From the NCBI GenBank assembly GCA_905250025.1, contig CAJNOJ010000316.1, positions 1 through 64,000 of the forward strand: a stretch of DNA of 64,000 nt, in the 5' to 3' direction. Shown in pieces: positions 13,001-22,851 of this stretch. Positions within the stretch are counted from its first letter, which is position 1, and the number at the start of each line of letters is the position of its first letter. The DNA comes from Adineta ricciae. Its lineage: Eukaryota > Rotifera > Eurotatoria > Adinetida > Adinetidae. The notes below the pieces were generated by a model that had not been told where the DNA came from, made no database searches, and saw nothing but the letters and a program-made list of their open reading frames with translations. The translations under genes and the position numbers were made by a program.

Positions 13001-13600
13001 GAAGATAATGATGGCGTGGGAGATGAGATAGGATGTGATCTTGACAAAATACCGTTTGAATTCTATTGAAGAGAAAAGTCATTCTTTTAGTTATATCATC
13101 GCGAGATTAACATTGAACAGGCATAACTTGAATTAGTCATGTTAGTCCTGGAAAGTCTCATTGGTGACACTTACGAATGCGTGATTGGAATATCGATCGA
13201 GGGTGTTTCGATCGTATTTTTCATTGAATGACACAGGTCGAACAATAGAGATGTTTTGTAATCCTGAATTGCGTGTCGCATGTGGTCTCATACGTATTTG
13301 ATTCGAAGCTTTGTTCACTGTTGCGTAAAGTCCATCAGTTCGCTTGCCAGTCGGTGGTAAACCTGATTCGTATTGACCAAGTGGACTCCAACTGACGCGT
13401 TTCAGATAACTTTTCTCTTTGATGAATTCATTGTTTCCAATGGCTTTCACAATTTCGGTGTAGAAATATTCCGATGCCGGCGATGACTTTCGATCTATCG
13501 AGCCTGAGACATGTTCTGGTCGGGATCTATGATGAGCCGTTGACTTATGCTCATCGACAAATAAACTGGGATCATTGGTGATATTTTCCGGGAATCTCAT
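7072..13600 (-). CDS. Shroom: Shroom-family actin/Rho-kinase scaffold, 12 exons
   Basis: Exons 13175-13600, 12401-13062, 11793-12352, 11299-11715, 10643-11211, 10468-10535, 10200-10348, 9172-9550, 8152-8515, 7995-8093, 7772-7939 and 7072-7470 join in phase to 4260 nt (1419 residues). The last three exons (residues about 1199-1365) encode the coiled-coil ASD2 domain, recognised from GIDRRSRVVTNILQKYF and DYDHFIRMKSTLLI, which in Shroom proteins binds Rho kinase (ROCK) and drives apical actomyosin contraction (family knowledge). The rest is long Ser/Thr/Pro-rich disordered sequence. No N-terminal PDZ domain is visible, so either it is absent, as in some invertebrate isoforms, or an upstream exon was missed. 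Residues about 386-390 (KSVHF) resemble a PP1-docking RVxF motif. Intron 8 hosts the antisense gene at 8624-9127. The start has an in-frame stop upstream. Confidence 0.88.
8624..9127 (+). CDS. Small multi-pass membrane protein nested in a Shroom intron
   Basis: An uninterrupted 167-residue frame. Three hydrophobic segments lie at about residues 25-45, 51-72 and 82-104, and a Thr/Ser/Asn-rich segment at 108-147 contains many NxT/NxS sites, suggesting a glycosylated extracellular or luminal tail, followed by a short charged end (YSWEKQAILTKLYELAEET). I do not recognise the family; it has the feel of small tetraspan-like rotifer proteins. The whole gene fits inside the Shroom intron at 8516-9171 on the opposite strand, and a poly(A) signal (aataaa) at about 9154-9159 falls 12 bp before that intron's donor. 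The compact fit argues for a real, independently transcribed gene. Confidence 0.7.
   Translation: MASQSAANDPLYHDVSPEYVRYTRFFFILAGLVCLTSAICAIVQAHDEKQFYIILISLIASIFFTFCIYLFFQRRILLAEKLWFVNLTIFILFLQAVIYLTFVFMKPYPMPIPTTIRTTTPYSTTPSNTTNTTNVTSTTVSSTSTMKKYSWEKQAILTKLYELAEET
9154..9159 (+). terminator. Poly(A) signal of the nested gene
   Basis: AATAAA lies 27 bases after the nested gene's stop codon and still inside the host intron, so the nested transcript could end without running into the Shroom exon. Confidence 0.5.
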
Positions 13601-15662
13601 TTGATTAACTTGCTTAATTAATTAATGAAGACCTGAAAAGATTATCTTTAATGAATATTCAGTCCGAAACAAATGAACCATTACGAGACTTGGTCTTGGT
13701 ATTCTATTATCTTATGGTAATACGTAACTGTCTGACCTATTAGTGCGACTTGTATGATTGAAGTGTTTATTTTAGCGTAAAATTAGTTTTTTTCTTTCAT
13801 GATTCATCTAGACATGAACGAAGGGCAGGCTGAGACATTGTTTTAGACTTTCAATTTTCACGTAAGCTCGGATACGGGTCGCGATATTGAACAGGTACAT
13901 ACTTAGTCTTTGAGGAACAACTGGATCGATTTCATTAACAACAAGACGCAATGCTAACTAAACTTGTCAAACGAAAACGAAAGCTCAAAGAAGAGAAAGA
14001 ACGGAAGAGAGAAACGGAAGCATTCATTATATAAATACACGCCTTTTCTTAACTTGCTCTTTTAAATACCAACGAATTCTAAAGAATGTACGTGTATTGA
14101 AAACGATTTATGACTGACAAACAGTCCATTGCACTTCTTTTGTATTCATACCTTCTTGAAAGAAAAATAACACAGCAAATAGAGTTGATGAAGATTTAAA
14201 CCACATTCAAATAACGATGAAAACGACACTGGCCAGTTTGAGTTGTTTCTCACCTAATATTACATCATGTGTTGATATGTAGGTGACAACTGACACCTTT
14301 CGTTTTCTTTTTCTTCTACTTACTCTATATGTTACCGATAATATTTATCATCTTTATTCTATTGTACTGAGATTTCGTTTCGAGAATCGTAACAGGAGAC
14401 AAAGATGGTATACATCATCAAACTAATTCGATACCTGGGACATTCAACGATGTCTGTTCTTTCGGGTTTCTTTCTTCAATTGCTACTTGCGTTTTTTTCC
14501 TTTTTCTTCTCTCTCTCCCTCCCTCCCCGTTCCCTTCCCTTGCTATTCTATCCAATATGAAATAGATATTTGATTTGAAAAGAAGGTTGAAGGTAAATAC
14601 TTGTATGTATATACATTGAATGAAAAAGAGGTGATATGAATCAATTTAAAATACATTGCCGTATAGAAGAGATATATCTGATTGATTAATGTAACTTGAT
14701 TTGTGCAATGAAAAGACGGTACTTATAGATACTGATGTTCACTATAGGAGCATGGATGCGTATACAAGGCAATGGTGAAGGCTAACCGCAGCTGAATGTA
14801 GTTGCAAAATAAACGACTAATTCAATCACCAGCATCAGACAAGAAAGCCTTGACTGAACAAAATATTTTGAAAAATTTCAATTTTATCGCAGGCGAAAGA
14901 TAAATTTCTCTTTTTTCGCGAAATGATGATGTGTGTAGGTATATACAAACACTTGAGAGACATCTCATCGGACTATTTGACTCTCCACATGCAAGCAGAA
15001 GATTTGATCAATAGGAGGTAGTGTAATTACGTCATCGATGTATGAACATGAATGCTAATAAAATACAATGAGACAACCTTCATCTGTGAACATATCAAGA
15101 GATATTTGTTGAATTTGAATGTATCGATGATTCTGAATAGCGAATTGTCGAATCATTTCTGATTGATTGTAAATGACAAAACTTTTCGTGTTTCATCTGT
15201 GCATGTGATATGTTTACATTGATAGATCAACCATGGATGAACGAACGGCTTCTTTTTGTTGGCTTGCTTGCGCTCTATTCATATCCTATGAAGGGAAAAA
15301 AAGGTCACCCTTCATTCTTTTTCTTTCGGTTGAAAAGAAGTACAGTTGAATTGTACAAAAGATAACTGATTTATACGTTCGATCTTGAAGATTAGTTGGC
15401 TGTCATCAATTCTATTAAATGATTTTCTTCATTGAAAGAGAAATTACCGTTAAAAATGAGGCAATTTTCCTACAAATTCAAGGGAACAATTGCGATCTGG
15501 TTCATGGTTAACACGAATCAAATGTATTTGAGCTCAATGCAAATTTTCATTAAATTATTCTTTTCGAAATTATGATAGCGGCGATTGTCCATGAAAATAC
15601 AAAATCTTTCAAGAGAAAAAGTTCGATTTTGAATGAGAGTCCGTCCTTGTTCGACAAAGCAT
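13601..15662. other. Intergenic stretch with no gene seen
   Basis: AT-rich sequence between the Shroom start and the F-box stop. A pyrimidine-rich run lies near 14505-14540. No frame shows a domain. It probably contains the Shroom promoter and any unseen 5' exons. Confidence 0.5.
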
Positions 15663-16738
15663 TTAATATCGAACATTAACAATTGTTATTTTGGAATAAT
15701 TTGACCCTTCGAAGACACTCTTGTCTTTTGAAATCCATCCATTTGGCCAGTGGAAGAATTCGACGAACTGACCAATGCTGTCCAGTGTGACTTTACATTC
15801 CCGTTTGAACCGTGTTAAAACGGGGAGGTGATCGGTGATGAATGAATGCCAAGTCTCGGTGAATGTCAATGGCTCGATCAACGAGTATGTCAGAACGTGA
15901 AGTTTCTGTAGCTTTGGAAACTTTTTAAGAAAAGTCGTCATTTGATCGTAAGCTGGAATACTCAATGTCAATTTGAGAGATGTCAATATGCAGACCGCTG
16001 GATCCAGTTCGGCATTGATGTCATTATGAATGCCGATTCTCGCACATAGATGTCGAAGATTTGGGGCGAATTCGAGCAGTTTGTACAAACTTTGAAAACT
16101 ACAATAATCGATCTCGAAGAATTCGAGTGATGATAGTGATTTAAGTTCAGAAAAGTCTGGTGATCGGGCGGTATTGAGCGTAAAGTATCGAAGAGATGGG
16201 TGAGTGAGAATTCTTGCGAGTATTTGTTCCATTCGACGGCAATAATTGTTTTGTTCGATTCCGAACGAAAATATCAAACGAAGACGAGTGAGTTCATCAA
16301 GGTTAGTGAGACATTCTGGAGTGAAAATTGCTTCAGCCTAGACGAAAACGCATGCTGATTGAATTGTCCAACTCAAATTCTACTTACTTCATCTAATGTG
16401 ATGTGAGTTAACGACAGAGCTCTTAATGTGCGGAAATTTTGCAACGATTGAATTTGACAAAAGTCTTCAATACTTCGAAAAATACTATGTGGACAAATGT
16501 CAATCGAAGATATTCGAGAGACTAATTTCATTTCTTCAATGAACGTCAATTTGGCTTGGAGCGCGTCTTTGTTCATCTTTCGAATAGTCAGTCGATGTTG
16601 TGTCCATGGATGGCTATAAATAATACACGAGAAACGTTCGTTTAATGTTCCGAATATCGAGGTAAATTCTTCTAAGGTCAAATATTCGATAATTGAAATA
16701 ATAATTTCATCGGAAAGATGTTCGAATGTCGTAGTCAT
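15663..16738 (-). CDS. F-box protein with LRR-like C-terminal region
   Basis: Two exons, 16388-16738 and 15663-16337, flank a 50-bp intron with a GTAAGT donor and a TTCGTCTAG acceptor, giving 341 residues. Residues about 5-45 (HLSDEIIISIIEYLTLEEFTS) are an F-box, which binds SKP1 in SCF ubiquitin ligases (family knowledge). The remainder has irregular Leu-rich units such as LPVLTRF, FPKLQKLHVL and APNLRHLC, as in the large F-box/LRR families of bdelloids. The substrate cannot be inferred. The gene lies 459 bp downstream of the TPR gene on the same strand. Confidence 0.85.
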
Positions 16739-17197
16739 TTAACAAGTTATTCTCGCTGATGTGTCCTTCGACTACTCTGCTTGATTTTGTTTTCGATTGC
16801 CTACTAGAAGGCACTTGTCTTTTAACGCGAGTGAGGAAGAGAGAGAAATAATCAAAACATAATTTTCTCCAACGAATACGATTGCGTATTCGTCATATGA
16901 GCAGGCAACAGAATGAAATGACGTCGCTACAGGCGATGAATCATTCGTTTTTGCTTCAATAACTCGATCTTTCGTATTCATCTCGACGGAAGAAGCATCG
17001 ACCGTGACGAGTCTGTCTGCTTATAAAATTCTTTCACAACAATAACGATGGTCATGTCTATCTATTTCTCTTGACTGAAAAAAATAACAACAGATTTATT
17101 CAATAAAATGTAATGAAGTAAAAAAGAAAGGAAAATCTTTGTGGTTCTCTTCGAACATAGATCAAATTTGTAACAATGCTTGTACGAACAATCAGAA
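16739..17197. other. Spacer between the TPR and F-box genes
   Basis: It holds a poly(A) signal for the TPR gene (minus-strand AATAAA at about 17095-17100, 98 bases after its stop). A 69-codon frame at 16772-16981 ends 33 bases before the F-box ATG and has no recognisable domain. Confidence 0.5.
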
Positions 17198-20100
17198 CTA
17201 GATAGCAATCTCATGAAGTTGATTCTCTTGGATTTCTTCGGCGATTTGTTCAATCATCCATTCCAAATTCCATCGATCCGGATGCCATAATGGTAAACAT
17301 TGTTCATAGACATTCAACGCTCGCTTATAATACTCCAGAGCAATGTCAAGTTTAATCAAATAATTGTAACAATCGCCTATCCGAGATAAACTTTTACCAA
17401 TTTCTTCATGATCTGGTGCAAAAATGTGCTCACGAATAGTTAGACATTGAACTTCGTTGGCAATTGCCAACTCATATTGGCCACGTGTTAGACGAATTTT
17501 ACTCAAAAGTGAAAGTGTTTCGGCAATGGCCGGATGTTCAGCGGCGAGATTCACTTGCCGAATCCAAAGGCATTTTTCATAAAATTGAATGGCATGATCA
17601 AAATCAGATTTTGTACAATAGATGAAACCAATCCATTGTAAGAACAAAGCAATCTGTACATGATCAGATGGGAAATATTCTTCCTGAATAGCCAGTGCAC
17701 GTTGGTAATAGGTCAGTGAATCATCATATTTACCTTGATGACTGAGATTACTTCCAATCAAACTAAGGATAATCGAGATCTCTGTGTAACGTGTCGGATA
17801 GTATTTCTCATACATTGCTAATGATCGTTGATAGCAATCGACAGCTTCGGAATATTTACCTTGAGTATTACGGATCTGACCCATTCGGTTCAGATCTTTG
17901 ATAATATTTATCGAAGTTGCTGAACAATGTTTTTCTCGAATGTCCAAAGCTCGCTGTTGATAATCGAAGGCGTCATCATATTTTTCCTGTTTGAACAGCG
18001 TATCGCTGATATTACTCATCGTTGTGGCTATATCGATCAGATGTGTTGCGCGATTTTTCTCATAGAAGGACAAAGCCCGTTGGTAATAATCAATTGCATC
18101 GTCATATTTCCCTTGACTATTTCGTATATTACCAATATCGTTCAAACTATTCGCGATGTTAGCATGATTTGTCGAATGAAAACTCTCTCGAATATTCAAC
18201 GCGCGTTGTTGATACTCGAGTGCTAGCTCGTCTTGGCCTAATTGATATAAAGCTTTGCCAATATTGCTGAGATTGATAGCAATGAGTGTGTCCGATGCTG
18301 AACAATACTTTTCATTGATTTCTAATGCGCGTTTGTACAAATCCAACGCATCCTGATGTTTACCTTGATCACTGCGAATGTTTCCCATATCAATAAGATA
18401 GTGCGCGATGTTCATCTGCGCAGATGGATAATGCTGCTCACGTATTTCAAGTGCGCGTTGTTGATACTCAAATGCTTGATCAAATTTGCCTTGATCACTC
18501 AAACTACGACTAATATTCGTATATATGATTGCCATGTCGGCATAGCGTGACGTAGAATTCTTTTCATGAACTAATAAAGCTTGCTGATAGAGTTCAATTG
18601 CTTCATCGTGTCTTCCTTGTGCGGCGCGAATATTTCCCATATGATTGAAACTATTCGCCGTTGAGACATACACTGTCGGACAATAGATTTCTCGGATTTC
18701 CGATGCGCGTCGTTGGTACTCAAATGCTTCCTCGTACTTCTCCTGTTTGTACAATGTATTGCTAAGATTACTCAACGTTGTAGCAATATCTGCATGCCGA
18801 GTGAACGAATATTTATCGTAGCAAACTAAAGCACGTTGGTAATAATCAATCGCTTCATCATATTTCCCTTGACTATTTCGAATATTTCCAATATCATTAA
18901 GATTATTGCCAATTTTCATATAATCGTGCGTTTGATGCTTTTCCAAAATTTCCAAAGCGCGTTGTTGACATTCATACGCTTGTTCATACTTTTCTTGATT
19001 ATATAAGACATTTCCGATGTTACTCAAACTAGTTGCAATAAATGCATGGTCAGATGGATAGAATTTTTCTTTGATAATCAACGCGCGACGATAGTATTCA
19101 AGTGCACTGTCATACTTTTTCTCATCATACAGGATATTTCCGATATGTTCGAGTGTGTTCGTCATATCGATATGATCGGTTGTATATCGTTTTTGGTAGA
19201 GCTTCAACGCTTGTTCATGTAATCGATACGCTTCATCGTATTTACCGAGATGATAAAGTACGCTGCCAGTATTGTTCAAGCATGTCGCAAGTTCAATGTG
19301 TTCCGGTGAATAACAAGTCTCATAGATTTTCATTGCGCGTTGATGATATTCTAGCGCTTGTTGATACTCACCTTGATTGCTTAGAACGATACCGATTCGG
19401 CCAAGACTGTGTGCTATGTTAATATTATCGGATGGATAAGCTTTTTCCTGAATGATCAACGCCCGTTTTTGCACTTCTAAAGCTTTAGCATAATTCTCTT
19501 GTTTCTCAAGTATATCCCCGATTCGAGCGAGTTCAGCAGCGAATTGTATATGATCGGATGGATAATATTTTTCTTTAATGGCGAATGCACGTTGTTGAAT
19601 ATCGAGTGCATCTTGATATTTGCCCTGGCTGTAGTGAACTCGGCCTATATTTGCCAAGGCAGCTGCGATTTTCAAATGATCGGATGCATAGAAGCTTTCC
19701 AACATGGTTAATGCTCGTTGGTAGTACGTGAGCGCCTCGTCATATTGTCGTTCGTCTTTGAGGATGTGCCCAATGTTTGTCAGAGTGATGACGGTATCTG
19801 AATGTCCCAATGGATAGGATCTTTCTTGGATTTTCAATGCTTGGTGGTACTGTTCGACCCCTTCATGAAATTTTCCTTGACAACATAGGACATTTCCAAT
19901 TAGATTGTATGTATTAGCAATTTCCACATGGCCCGATGGGTAATATTTTTGTTGAATATCCAACGATCGTTGACTATAGTCCAATGCTTCATCATATTTG
20001 CCTTGTTTACTTAAAATGTTCGATATATTGCTCAGGGTCGATGCCATATCCACGTGATCCGTTGTATAATAGCTCTTCTGTTTCGCCAATGCACGTTGAT

Positions 20101-22288
20101 AATAATCAAATGCTTCAACATATTTCCCTTGCTCATTCAGAATATTTCCAATATAGTTATAACTATTCGCGATATGCGCATCGTATGTCGGATAATCTTT
20201 CTCTAACATTTCCAACGCCTTATGGTAATAATCAAGCGCCTCGTCATAGTTTCCCTTTCCACATAGTAAGATATATCCGATGTTATTATATGTACAAATA
20301 ATATCCATGTGATTTGACAAATAACATTTTCGTTGCATGGCTAAAACTCGTTGATGGTATTCAATCGATTCATCGTATTTACCCTGCCCATATTTGATAT
20401 TACCAATGTTACATAGACTAGTGGCGATTTCAATATGTCCCTGTGGATAGAATTTCTGCTGAATGATCATTGCTTTCTGAACAATATCGATTGCTTCGTC
20501 GTATTTTTCTAATCGGAAAAGAATGAGACCAATGTTATTCATTGTATGCGCTATATAGACGTGACCATTCGGATAGTAGTTTTCATAGATACGCATTGCT
20601 TGTTGATAGTATTCGAGCGCTTGTTCATGTTGACGTTGATCTGTGAGAACACACGCAATATTCTTCAAACTGTTGGCAATGTCAACATGCTGACAATGAA
20701 AATACTTTTCACGAATTTCCAACGCTTGTCGAAGATAAGCAAGTGCCTCGTCATTCTTCAATTGTTGATAACGAATGAGTCCGATGTTATCCAAACTCGA
20801 CGCAATATGTATATGATCCGGCGGATAAAACTTCTTCCGAATTGCGTATGCTTGCTGTTGAATAGTACATGCTTGATCGTATTTACCTTGGAGTTCTTGC
20901 AATTCACCCATATTCGACAGTACATGAGACGATTCTTTCGTACGAGGTGAATGAGATTGAATCATATGATCATAGGCATGTTGATAGTGCTTTTCTGCTT
21001 CGATCCATTTTCCTTGCCATTGAAGTGTGTGACCAATGCCGAACTCAATCCATGCTGGATCTTCGCTTGTTGAGAAGTCATCACGTAGCGATTCAAAATA
21101 GTTTTGTGCTTGAGTCCATTGGCTCATATCACATAATAAATTGCCGAAGATGATCGGAATGGATAAGTTCTCCATTTGATGATGAATGTCATCGAGATAT
21201 TTCTGTTTGATCGTTTGTCCGTCGTTGACTACCGTCATTTTCAGGCACCACGTTTGGCTGTTGAGTTCTTCGAGTTCATCAAAACGAAATGTAGTGTTGA
21301 AGTGGAAGAGAAGTCGATCGGAGTTGGGCAGTTCAGTTAGAATAGAACTTTCTCGAAGATTACAGTCGATTTGAACAAGAAGTTTAATAGCAGCCGTTGG
21401 TACTGTGGAATTTGATGAGTGAACAGTCTTAGCATTGAAAAATGTCTTCATGGCAATCAATGTGCCTTGTTTGCCTTTTAGTTTCTTGAAATCTTTGTCT
21501 GAAAGAATCATTTCGTGGTAAACCGTAAGTTTTTCTTGACGAGATTGAACAGGATGTTCTGTCTTGAGAAGATCGTATAGAAAATACCGTAATGAATAAA
21601 GTTGATTCGAGTTTTCTGCTTCTAATGCTTTTTTAACTAGTTTTGTCAGAAATGAATCTTTCAAATACCAATCAATCGCATCTTTCGCTTGATATTTTCG
21701 TTCGAATTCATCAATCATAGCAAGTTCTTCGATATCCTCTCGATAGCAAGCACGACAAGTATCGACTAATTCTTCTTTGCTTTGTTCATCATGCGGTAAT
21801 TGTAACATAAGATCGTGGAGAAGTTGAAGCCAAAGAAATGGATTTGCTTGCTTGGACAAATCATGTTGATTGTCAGTCCAAAAACACCAAATTTGCAATT
21901 GATCATGAATGATGGCTGAAAATAACATATCGAGATCATCGAATATACTAATGATTTTCGGATCTTGGTCGAGTAGTTGTTTGTACTGATCTTTTCTCGA
22001 TGAATAAATCAATATTGACTCAATTTGATCGTAATCAAGCATTTCCGAAAGGTCCAGAGCTGATGTGATCAAGGAAAGTTTTTCATTTTCCATTGATTGA
22101 ATGAATTTTATACACGGATCGAATTCATCATAGAATTTTACCTGTTCATGAGTGTGACAAAATCGCCTTTTGAAGTTCTCATCCAGAAATTCATGTTCCG
22201 GATCGAAACAAACGAAAATGAGACGTTCCTTCTCAACGCATTCGGATTTTACTGTTTGATTCGCTCTGTTAGATGATAATGCCACCAT
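17198..22288 (-). CDS. Giant TPR protein with a degenerate ADP-ribosyltransferase-like N-terminus
   Basis: A single uninterrupted frame of 1696 residues. Residues 1-370 follow the N-terminal architecture of bdelloid ART-TPR proteins (a segment around SSRKDQYKQL at about 96, then FERKYQAKDAIDWYLKDSFL at about 195-214, then an ART-like region at about 254-360). The catalytic R-S-E motifs of that fold are missing: TVYHEM has His258 where Arg is expected, FFNAK (283-287) replaces F-x-S-T-S, and SDRLLF (323-328) replaces ExE-(I/V)LF. Residues about 377-1690 are 31 tetratricopeptide repeats, 29 of them 42-residue kinesin-light-chain type (QGKYDEALDYYQRALAIQEK-like). It is probably a cytosolic scaffold or sensor with no ART activity (inference). 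A 52-bp 5' UTR intron (22300-22351) precedes the start. Confidence 0.88.
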   Translation of the reverse strand: MVALSSNRANQTVKSECVEKERLIFVCFDPEHEFLDENFKRRFCHTHEQVKFYDEFDPCIKFIQSMENEKLSLITSALDLSEMLDYDQIESILIYSSRKDQYKQLLDQDPKIISIFDDLDMLFSAIIHDQLQIWCFWTDNQHDLSKQANPFLWLQLLHDLMLQLPHDEQSKEELVDTCRACYREDIEELAMIDEFERKYQAKDAIDWYLKDSFLTKLVKKALEAENSNQLYSLRYFLYDLLKTEHPVQSRQEKLTVYHEMILSDKDFKKLKGKQGTLIAMKTFFNAKTVHSSNSTVPTAAIKLLVQIDCNLRESSILTELPNSDRLLFHFNTTFRFDELEELNSQTWCLKMTVVNDGQTIKQKYLDDIHHQMENLSIPIIFGNLLCDMSQWTQAQNYFESLRDDFSTSEDPAWIEFGIGHTLQWQGKWIEAEKHYQHAYDHMIQSHSPRTKESSHVLSNMGELQELQGKYDQACTIQQQAYAIRKKFYPPDHIHIASSLDNIGLIRYQQLKNDEALAYLRQALEIREKYFHCQHVDIANSLKNIACVLTDQRQHEQALEYYQQAMRIYENYYPNGHVYIAHTMNNIGLILFRLEKYDEAIDIVQKAMIIQQKFYPQGHIEIATSLCNIGNIKYGQGKYDESIEYHQRVLAMQRKCYLSNHMDIICTYNNIGYILLCGKGNYDEALDYYHKALEMLEKDYPTYDAHIANSYNYIGNILNEQGKYVEAFDYYQRALAKQKSYYTTDHVDMASTLSNISNILSKQGKYDEALDYSQRSLDIQQKYYPSGHVEIANTYNLIGNVLCCQGKFHEGVEQYHQALKIQERSYPLGHSDTVITLTNIGHILKDERQYDEALTYYQRALTMLESFYASDHLKIAAALANIGRVHYSQGKYQDALDIQQRAFAIKEKYYPSDHIQFAAELARIGDILEKQENYAKALEVQKRALIIQEKAYPSDNINIAHSLGRIGIVLSNQGEYQQALEYHQRAMKIYETCYSPEHIELATCLNNTGSVLYHLGKYDEAYRLHEQALKLYQKRYTTDHIDMTNTLEHIGNILYDEKKYDSALEYYRRALIIKEKFYPSDHAFIATSLSNIGNVLYNQEKYEQAYECQQRALEILEKHQTHDYMKIGNNLNDIGNIRNSQGKYDEAIDYYQRALVCYDKYSFTRHADIATTLSNLSNTLYKQEKYEEAFEYQRRASEIREIYCPTVYVSTANSFNHMGNIRAAQGRHDEAIELYQQALLVHEKNSTSRYADMAIIYTNISRSLSDQGKFDQAFEYQQRALEIREQHYPSAQMNIAHYLIDMGNIRSDQGKHQDALDLYKRALEINEKYCSASDTLIAINLSNIGKALYQLGQDELALEYQQRALNIRESFHSTNHANIANSLNDIGNIRNSQGKYDDAIDYYQRALSFYEKNRATHLIDIATTMSNISDTLFKQEKYDDAFDYQQRALDIREKHCSATSINIIKDLNRMGQIRNTQGKYSEAVDCYQRSLAMYEKYYPTRYTEISIILSLIGSNLSHQGKYDDSLTYYQRALAIQEEYFPSDHVQIALFLQWIGFIYCTKSDFDHAIQFYEKCLWIRQVNLAAEHPAIAETLSLLSKIRLTRGQYELAIANEVQCLTIREHIFAPDHEEIGKSLSRIGDCYNYLIKLDIALEYYKRALNVYEQCLPLWHPDRWNLEWMIEQIAEEIQENQLHEIAI
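17654..18913 (-). repeat. Five 252-bp double-TPR repeats
   Basis: TPRs 19-28 of the giant protein alternate between two types: one with GNIRxxQGKYDEAIDYYQRAL and one with SNxLxKQEKYxxAFxYQxRAxEIRE. The period is therefore 84 residues, repeated five times across exactly 1260 bp. This points to expansion by duplication of a two-TPR unit, more recent than the divergence of the single TPRs upstream. Confidence 0.85.
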
Positions 22289-22299
22289 TTTTCTACGTT

Positions 22300-22351
22300 C
22301 TAAAAACAGAAAAACACATTTCCTTGAAGAATATGCTCGCAGTCTACTTAC
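22300..22351 (-). other. Probable 5' UTR intron of the TPR gene
   Basis: On the minus strand a GTAAGT donor at 22351 and a CTGTTTTTAG acceptor at 22300 bound 52 bases, the usual intron size here. The acceptor lies 11 bases upstream of the ATG. The acceptor could instead receive a spliced leader. Confidence 0.55.
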
Positions 22352-22851
22352 AAGAAGGACATTGAATTAATAAATGCGTATTCACCTGGCTGAGTTATGT
22401 ATCATCGAAAATAACTGCTTGATTTTTTTTCTTTCAGCATAAACACGTTTGTTGATGTGACGACAGATGAGTATTACCTTTTTTCTCCCTTGCTGTACCA
22501 CTCAAAACAGATACCAACGTATGTACACCATCTAGCCCGCTTTCTCATTCGATCGTCGGCTCGTTCTTTGAAGCAATTTCGTTTTTTCTTTCCAACTATG
22601 CGCGTATTACGATAAAATCAATTCATGGATATTTGAAGGAAATACAACGAAAACAAATTTTGATTCAATTAGCCTACTGATGAGTAGATAGGCTTCTCCG
22701 AAAAGCGATTAGTAAGCGAACAACAACTTTTCGATGTTCGATTTTTCACACATTATTACAATAAATTTATTCTCGATAAAAAACATCTGTTTTTACAATA
22801 TATGCGAATACAACACCGGAATAAAATGGGATATTTACGTATGCTTCGAAT
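22352..22851. other. Spacer between AMN1 and the TPR gene
   Basis: Nothing coding is seen. A minus-strand AATAAA at about 22766-22771, 81 bases after the AMN1 stop, is its likely poly(A) signal. Confidence 0.5.

Noticed and set aside
16772-16981. 69-codon minus-strand frame just upstream of the F-box gene
   Set aside because: No domain and ends before the F-box start; probably 5' UTR or chance.
17927-21374. Many plus-strand open frames of 60-134 codons across the TPR gene
   Set aside because: They are antisense shadows of the 42-residue repeats and repeat with the same period; none shows a domain.
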